A stretch of 64,000 bases of DNA, taken from Rhineura floridana. Taxonomy: Eukaryota > Chordata > Lepidosauria > Squamata > Rhineuridae. A program made the translations under genes and the position numbers. The stretch covers positions 20,919,501 through 20,983,500 of the forward strand of contig NC_084489.1 of NCBI RefSeq assembly GCF_030035675.1, written 5' to 3'. The notes below the pieces were generated by a model, which saw nothing but the letters and a program-made list of their open reading frames with translations, was not told where the DNA came from and did not search any database. Below are positions 57,358 through 64,000 of the stretch, piece by piece. Within the stretch, counting starts at the first letter, position 1. Each line of letters begins with the position of its first letter.

Positions 57358-57420
57358 GTCATTTATTATTTATTTATTTCATTTATATCCCGCCTTTCTT
57401 TTTCCCAGGCAGTCTCCCAT
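57358..57420 (-). repeat. L2-type 3' tail
   Basis: TTTATTATTTATTTATTTCA followed by TTTATATCCCGCCTTTCTTT is the reverse complement of a LINE 3' terminus of the L2 type. Confidence 0.65.
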
Positions 57421-58249
57421 CCAGGCATTGACCAGACCTGACCCCGCTTCAGCAGGGAGCTGGCCTTATGTGCCTTCAGACCATTGCCTAGGACCATTTG
57501 TTAGCCTTAAGTTGGTACACGACTCTCCTGTCATTATGCATTTGATAAAAGGAATGACTGTCAGCTATACATTCACACACATTCCACCCCTTCCAAATTC
57601 AAGGAAATATATTTTTCTACTTAATATTTTAGCTATTTGGAGTTAATTATTACCTCACACACACAAGCGACAGAAACTCATTCACTCACAGCTGCAGACA
57701 CACATGCCTTGGTCACATCACACTGTATTCTGGAGGGTCCCCGAACTCTTTGTAGCATCCTTTCCAGGGCTGGAAAGGTCTATAGCTGAAGTGCCTCCAT
57801 CCCTTGCATAAGTAGAAGTGTTTTTGCTTGGGTAATCAGCCCTTTGGATCCAAACCAAGTGTTGGTGCAATAGCTGGAAAAAATACTTGAGCCCCACAAT
57901 AGATTTCCCCCTCCACATTTCCAAAACAAAGAAATGATACACACTACATGTATGAATGTTTGTTATTGGGCATAGTCTTGCAACAGTAGTTTAACACACA
58001 TAAGATTCTGGCCTTCAAATATTAAATGTACCCCTTTTGTCTAAGGAGGTGAGAAACTGCTTTTGTTTTTCTTAAATGGAGAGTTATCACACTTCCTTCA
58101 ACGCTGAAACAGAAGTCTACATTGGAGTTTGTGCATATTTATTTTTTTCTTTGTTTTTTTAATTTTTAATTTTCAAATAGTACAGAAAAGAAACTATAAC
58201 ATATTTCCCCTCCCCCCCTCCCTGACAACCCCGTTTCATTCAATGAAAG

Positions 58250-61200
58250 AGAGCTGTTATACTGTTTAAGAAATATAAGAGTTCATCAAGCCAACCAAAG
58301 TCTAGTAAAGGGTGGCAAAGATTTTCCTCCTTAATTGTTAATCCAATAAAGGGCATCCATTGGTCTGTGAAAGTGTCTTTCTTCTCAGTGCCTGCTGCAA
58401 GTTTCAAGTTTTGTGTCAGTTTCTCCAGCAAAGCAAATTCCTATAATTTTCTATACCTTCGGTCCAGTGACAGTCTATCCAGGTTTTTCCAGCACCAAGC
58501 AATCAAACAAGGGGCAGCTATCAGCATAAATCCTATTAACTTTTTATACTGTAAATCTGGTTTGGGTTAATAAAAAGATTTAATCAAGTTCTGGTGTGAG
58601 TTGTATTGTTTTGTCTAGTTATTTTGCTTATTTCCCTTTGTACCACCCTCCAAAATTTCTGAACATTCTTACCACACATGGCTGTAACAGTCAACAGCAC
58701 TGCAACCTCTCCAACACAATCTAGATGATGATCCTGAAATTTGTGCTATTTTAATTGGGGTCATGTACCATCTATGTATAATTTCCCTTACTGAAATGGG
58801 CACTGTTGAATATGGAAACTTGTCCCACATGGTATCCCAGTGTTTTTCATCTATTTGTATTTTCAAATCGTCCTCCCAGTATTTTTTTAGGGCTAAGTTG
58901 CCTCCCATATCTTTACTTAACAAAAAGGAGTAAATTTTGGAGACTAAGCCTCTATTATTGCTTTCTATGTTCATTATCAATCCTTCTCCTGTTGTTAATT
59001 CCCAAGTTCCTTGTGTTTTTATATAGGGCTTGCATATAAATGAGCTCAGTTGATACCAAAGTAACCAGAGGACTCCTTTTTCCTGTAGTTTATTTCTCCA
59101 GGTGTCTCCGGGAACAGGGTTAGGGCCATAGTAAAAATCTTTCAGTCTGAACATATCCAGCTTTATGAACACAGAATCATCTACTGGCCTATTTCTCTGT
59201 AGAAGTCAGGATGTTTGCTTATTGGAGTCAAGGGAGATAATCCAGGTAAAAAGATTTCTTTTCTATGTTTCCAGACTTCAAAAGCCGATGACATTGTATA
59301 TCTATGATTTTTACTAGCTTTTTTGGTTTCTTTTTTAATGTATGGGATACCATTGCTGTTTTTTTGATCAAGCAGATGTGCCTCAATTTGTGCCCAGTGT
59401 TTTTCAGTTCTAACATTCATAAACGAAATGATATGCCTAATTTGGAAGGCTTCATAATATAAATGTAAGTTGGGTACTCCTCATCCTCCCTCTTTAACCC
59501 CCTATATCTAATATTTTTTGCCAATCTGAGTCATTTTGAATTGTATATAAATGTTTCCAATTTGTTTTGCCACATTTTTATGTGTCGCCAAGTTACTGTA
59601 ATTGGCAACACATAAAAGAGATAGGTAAATCTAGGGAGTACCATCATTTTTATTAGTGCAATTCTACTAGAAAGGCCCATATTCAATTTTTAAGGTCTAC
59701 TACTGTTTTTTCCATATTGGTAATGTAGTTAAAATGGAATAATTTCTTCTGGTTTTTAGAAATTTGGGCTCCCAGGTATCTGAATTTGGAACTAACTATT
59801 TGAATTCCCAGAGAGTGCAAGATATTTAATTGTATATTAGGGGGGATATTAAGGCATTAAATATAGATTTCATGAAATTAACAGCAAGGCCTAAGACTGC
59901 TCCAAATTGTCTAAGTTCCTTTTTCAGCTGTGCTAATGCTTTTTCTGGATCTGATAGCATTAATAGTACGCCATCAGCATATAGGTTAAGCAAATGTTCT
60001 GTTTGGTGCGCCTTCCCTCCTTGTATGGCTGCATTAGTTCTCAACCTGTTTGCTAAACATTCAATAACTAAAGTAAATAAGAGGGGTGATAATGGGCAAC
60101 CCTGCTTAGTTCCAGTTTTTAATGTCAAATTCCTTGTTGTTGTACCATTAATTTTTTTTTTTGCTGCGGATTGGACATTTACTAATATAAATTTAGGGCC
60201 AAAATTGTATTTTTCTAATACTTGTATTAAAAATTGCCAATTAACTTTGTCAAAAGCTTTATAAATATCCAATGAAATAATAGCTAGAGGGGAATTTAAT
60301 TATACTAAACAGACTCCTCATTAGGTCTGCTATAAACCTACCTGGAATGAATCCGAATTGATCCGGGGACTAATTTTGTAATTACTAATTTTAATCTATT
60401 AACCAAAATTATTGTAAAAATTTTATAGTCTTGTTTAACAGTGAGATTGGCCGATATGAATCTGGAGATGTAGGATTTTTGCCTGGTTTTAATAATAAAA
60501 CAATATGCAAAGTCTTCCAAGTAGGAGGCAATCGAGCCCCTGCTAGAATTAAAGAGTTAGAGTTAAATAATGGCAATAAATGGGGTACTAATAGTTCTTT
60601 ATATGTCTTATAAAAATGTCCTGTGAACCCACCAGGTACTGGAGCTTTGTTAGGTTTTAGTGATTTAATTGCTTCTAAAATTTCTTCAGCCACGATATAG
60701 TTTCCCAATACTTCTTGTTCTGCCCTAGATTGCTTGGAGATATTTGAGTTATCCTGATAATTCTGAATGAGTGTGGGGTCTTTTTGCTCATGTTTATATA
60801 ATTGTTCATAAAAATTAGCAAGAACCTCTCTTGTCTCTAAACTGTCATTGGGGAGAAGTAACATTCCCTGTGTGTAAAGTCTGGATTAAATTCTGCTTTC
60901 TCCTTTTTTTACTCTATTTGCTAATAATTTAGAGCCCTTTCCATCAAATTCATATCTTTGTTTTGAATATAACATATTAACCATGGTATCATCTATATCT
61001 GCCAAGGTTTTTTGTTCCATTTTTCTTCTTATTTTGGTAGATCCTGTCCTTTTATATTCCTGTATTAGATTTGTCAATTCTTTTTCTATTTCTTCTAAGT
61101 GCTGTTTTTAAACTTTTTTTGTGAGACCATTTGCTAATGCATATTCTTCTTACCACTGATTTCATTGCTTCCTATCTAATTTCCTCTGATATTTTCTCAT

Positions 61201-62017
61201 TTGCGTCACCAGTAAAATAGTAAGACCCTCTCTTATTTTCTCCCAACTGTGTTTAGAAGCAATTAAATTTGGATTAAGCCTCCAATTATAACTCCTTTTG
61301 GCAGAAATTTGTTGTTTCAATATTACAGGAGCATGATCTGTAACTTTTATTTCACCAATTTGTGTATCTCTAACTTGAGGCCATAAAGATTCAGATAAAA
61401 ATATGGTATCTAACCGTGAAAATGAACCATGTACTCTAGAAAAGAATGAATGACTAAAATCTTCTGGCTATAATTCTGACCACACCTCTCTCAATCCCCT
61501 TTTATGCATATTGCTTAAAGGTTATTTTGCTTGTGAGCTTTTTTTTGTAGTAATCCCCTGCCCAGGTAATCCTTGTAGGTTGATATTAGTATCTCCTCCT
61601 ATAATTATATTAGTTTTTGTAAATTTGTGTAATTTAATCAGTAACATAAAAAAAATAGTTGGCCACTATTGGGGGTATAAAAAGTAACCAATGTAATTAA
61701 TCCTAGTTCAGCCAGCTTTCCTTCTACAAAAAGGAATCTTCTTTATCTGTAAAGCTTCTTGTAGGTTCAAAATCTAAATAATCCCTAATCAATAGTGCTA
61801 TTGCTCTTGCCTTATTTGATCCTTTTGCTAAGAATTTATGCTTCCATATCTTGTTCTTTAAAAGACCATCAGTTAATTTTGCACCATGGGTTTTCTGCAA
61901 CATTAAGATCTTGGGTTGCAGGTTTTTTACCAGGTTGTACATCCTATTTCTTTTTATTGTGGAATCCATCCCCTTTACATTTAATGTAATGATCTTCAGT
62001 TCAGCTTTTATATTCAT
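58250..62017 (-). pseudogene. L1 ORF2: endonuclease and reverse transcriptase, broken
   Basis: Successive minus-strand frames show the endonuclease start (KIITLNVKGMDSTIKRNRMY, ILMLQKTHG), the reverse-transcriptase fingers (KSLKPNKAPVPGGFTGHFYK, SPDSYRPISLLN), palm (DIYKAFDKVNWQFLIQVLEK, GTKQGCPLSPLLFTLVIECL, LYADGVLLM in place of YADD) and the Trp/Cys-rich C-terminal part (NVRTEKHWAQIE, RLCWRGC). The catalytic box has Gly instead of the second-last Asp. Frame changes separate at least six pieces, so it is dead. L1-clade membership is clear. Confidence 0.88.
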
Positions 62018-62467
62018 TTGGGCACATTATCAGACAGTTTATAGACTCCCTTTTTAGTTAAATTGGGTGGTCGTCTTTTCCCCTTCCCTTCCCCCTTCTT
62101 TCCCCCTTGTCCCAGAACTTCCCTCCCTGCCTTTCTCCCAGTTAACCCCGCCAATACACCCCACCTTTTGAGGCTTGGCTACACCACAGATGTGAGTGGT
62201 GGTGGTGGGGAGCATTAAAGCTAAAAATAAACCAATTAACATCAATGTTACTCTTCCTCCAAAACATTGCCTTTTCTATCTTTTCCCATATGTGCTGCAT
62301 TGCCTAAACAAAATTAGTTACTCTGAATTAATATGTACAGTATATAATTTTTATCTCCTGCGATTTGGCAGATTGTGCAGACAGCGTTGCAGGGAATAGT
62401 TGCCATCATAGTTGTTCCTTTCTGCTTTAGCCTGTCGTGTTTTTTGAGGTCTTTTCCTTCTCACTGT

Positions 62468-62590
62468 CTACCATTCATCTTCATCACTCTCGGATTCCAG
62501 GATGTATTCCTCGTTGGTTTCACCGCCATCCACCTCAGTGCCTTTCTTCTCTGGGGGATCCAAATGTAGGATTTTCAACATATTTCTTAC
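62468..62590 (-). pseudogene. L1 ORF1 C-terminal end
   Basis: The minus-strand frame EEVRNMLKILHLDPPEKKG followed by an acidic tail and TAG fits the end of L1 ORF1p, some 450 bp before ORF2. The rest of ORF1 was separated by the neighbouring insertion. Confidence 0.55.
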
Positions 62591-62594
62591 TTCT

Positions 62595-64000
62595 TCTTTT
62601 TTTATCATTAATTTTTATTCAAATTTTCAAAGACAAAAAAACAAAACAAAACAAAAACAATTAAACAATAAAATAAAATGTCGACTTCCGATTTGTCGCA
62701 GATCAGTTATAGGTCTAGAATATATAACAATCCTATCTCTAAAATTATATTATAAAATCACTTTCTTCCAGTAGTTATCTTAATTAATCATCAAATCTCA
62801 TAAACATTATTTTATTCTTTCCACAAAAAGTCAAAGAGAGGTTTCAATTCCTTGAAAGATATATCTTTCAATTTTTCTCCAAATAAACATGTCGCTTAAT
62901 CCATCTCATTCAAATCTGTTAGGCCCAATAATTTCAATAGCCATTCTTCCATTATCTATATTAACTCCATCTTCCATCTTCAATAATCCTGTTAAGTCCA
63001 ATAATTTCAGTAGCCATTCTTCCGTTATCAATATCCCATAATAATCTTGTTGTCATAGCCATAGTCCAAGTAAACATATCAATTAATCCATCTCGTCAAA
63101 TCTGTTAAGTCCAATAATTTCCATAACCATTCTTCCATTATCAATATTAATTCCATCTTCCATCTTCAATAGTCCTGTTAAATCCAGTGGTTTCAGTATC
63201 CATTCATCCATTATCAGTATCCCATGATGATCTTGCTGTCATAGCCATAGTCATATAACAAGAGTCTGATGGGAATTTCCCCCATCACAAATACGTCTTT
63301 GCCATCAATTCGGAATATGTTGTTGAAATATTGTTGTAAAGTCACATCTCTGTTCTGGGTGCATCTCTGCTCTGTCACATATTTGTAGTTAATTCCATAA
63401 ATTTTTTCCATGTCAAGCCCCATCACATCATTCCAGTCAAGAATTCTGAATATGTTACTGAAGTATTGCTGCAAAGTCATATCTCTGTTCTTCTTTTTTA
63501 CAAAATGCACTGGCTCATCTCTTAAGAGTTTCTCCACTGTCACATATCTGTAGCCAACTCCATAGATTTTTTCTATGTCAAACTCCATCACATCATTCCA
63601 GTCCAGAAAATTATCCAAGACATTGATAACTTTACCACCAAAATCTTCATTAATTTCTTCAGAGACAACGTTGAATTCCAAACAGCCAACTTTATTTCTA
63701 ACATCCATAAAATCCAAATCTTTTTCAAATTTCACATTTGTTCCAATCTCCAGGGCTTGTAGCTTCCCTATCCCATCAAACTCCTCTCTCACAGAATCCA
63801 CTATTTCTTTAAGCTCCTGCGTCATTTTGTTAAGTTCAATTTTCATCTCCTGTCTACCCTGTCTCAGGGTTTGTTTCGTTATCTCAATCTCACCCATTAT
63901 TTTCTGAAACATAATTTCTTCCATGGTCTCATTCACTTTCCTGGTTGTCATTCTTAAAACCACAGAGACAAAAATTATTTCAGCCACAATTGGGTTAATA
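62595..64000 (-). mobile_element. Second ORF1-only LINE (HAL1-like), cut by window edge
   Basis: The left part is the reverse complement of the 3' UTR at 48.1-48.65 kb, starting with the T-rich end at about 62,595. ORF1 follows. The 5' leader and outer duplication lie beyond 64,000. It inserted within the L1 described above. Confidence 0.85.
63214..63951 (-). CDS. ORF1 of the second HAL1-like LINE, with internal duplication
   Basis: An open frame of 245 codons from the ATG that aligns with the one at 47,495. An in-frame ATG 36 bases upstream is less likely. The coiled-coil part (EEIMFQKIMGEIEITKQTLR) and RNA-binding part (HFVKKKNRDMTLQQYFSNIF) match the first copy. A segment beginning LDWNDVM and ending YFSNIFRI is then repeated in diverged, shortened form (LDWNDVMGLDMEKIYG to YFNNIFRI) before the shared C-terminus EIPIRLLLYDYGYDSKIIM. 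The frame stays open despite the duplication. Like the first copy, it lacks the L1 ORF1p C-terminal domain. Confidence 0.78.
   Translation of the reverse strand: MTTRKVNETMEEIMFQKIMGEIEITKQTLRQGRQEMKIELNKMTQELKEIVDSVREEFDGIGKLQALEIGTNVKFEKDLDFMDVRNKVGCLEFNVVSEEINEDFGGKVINVLDNFLDWNDVMEFDIEKIYGVGYRYVTVEKLLRDEPVHFVKKKNRDMTLQQYFSNIFRILDWNDVMGLDMEKIYGINYKYVTEQRCTQNRDVTLQQYFNNIFRIDGKDVFVMGEIPIRLLLYDYGYDSKIIMGY

Larger units (their letters stand above)
58138..62594 (-). mobile_element. L1 LINE, near full length, decayed
   Basis: In minus orientation it shows the end of ORF1 at 62,468-62,590, a spacer, ORF2 from 62,017 to about 58,250, and a T-rich left end (58,138-58,185) representing the poly-A tail. 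The 5' part of ORF1 is displaced by the ORF1-only LINE inserted at about 62,595. It is antisense to nothing, since it runs with CDCP1. Confidence 0.85.
57167..64000 (-). other. CDCP1 intron 1 (part)
   Basis: No exon 1 was found. The intron holds an L2 tail (57,358-57,420), an L1 and an ORF1-only LINE that runs off the edge. 57.5-58.1 kb is unrecognised. Confidence 0.7.

Noticed and set aside
57167-64000. Search for CDCP1 exon 1
   Set aside because: No frame combining a start codon, a signal peptide and a phase-1 donor was found outside the LINEs, so the exon is taken to lie beyond the window.
1-64000. CRISPR arrays, tRNA or rRNA genes, bacterial-type regulatory sites
   Set aside because: None is visible. 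The only tRNA-like sequences are SINE heads, and the direct repeats present are eukaryotic transposon features.

Overview
The window looks like genomic DNA from a squamate reptile, most likely a lizard. The evidence is its repeats: tRNA-derived Sauria-type SINEs with a BovB-like tail, 3' ends of BovB (RTE) LINEs, many L2 and CR1 LINE 3' ends, L1 and short ORF1-only L1 relatives, hAT and Tigger DNA transposons, and LTR-element fossils. There is no operon structure and no CRISPR array.

The one clear host gene is CDCP1 (CUB domain-containing protein 1) on the minus strand. Eight coding exons between 57,166 and 31,525 carry everything except the signal-peptide exon, which should lie beyond the right edge. 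All splice sites are GT-AG, reading phase is kept across every junction, and the cytoplasmic tail keeps the five tyrosines known from human CDCP1. The gene looks functional.

1-9.9 kb is a nest of fossils. An endogenous-retrovirus LTR (443-499, resuming at 8,536) is split by a minus-strand Ty3/gypsy-type element (500-8,535) whose integrase lies upstream of reverse transcriptase, the order described for Gmr1-like elements. Between the outer ends of that element sits a decayed chemokine-receptor gene that best matches CXCR6 (5.56-6.49 kb, plus strand). It also encloses an inverted copy of the element's LTR, which in turn holds an 841-bp TA-flanked DNA transposon. The retroviral 3' LTR (8,817 to about 9,911) carries a hAT transposon that contains a BovB fragment.

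9.9-28.3 kb is intergenic. It holds L2, BovB and SINE pieces, a double-ended LINE 3' fragment within one target-site duplication, a 1.2-kb hAT element, a GC-rich GTGGCGG tract, an exact 41-bp direct repeat, and a Tigger1-like transposon cut by an L2 insertion. 28.3-31.5 kb is probably the CDCP1 3' UTR and flank.

The CDCP1 introns hold most of the remaining repeats: CR1, palindromic hAT MITEs with 8-bp duplications, a possible MIR, an old and a younger L2, a young ORF1-only LINE (46.7-48.7 kb), an L1 (58.1-62.6 kb) and a second ORF1-only LINE (62.6 kb to the edge). The two ORF1-only copies resemble mammalian HAL1 ('half-L1') elements. They are the best candidate for a little-described system, together with the chemokine-receptor gene trapped inside an LTR element.
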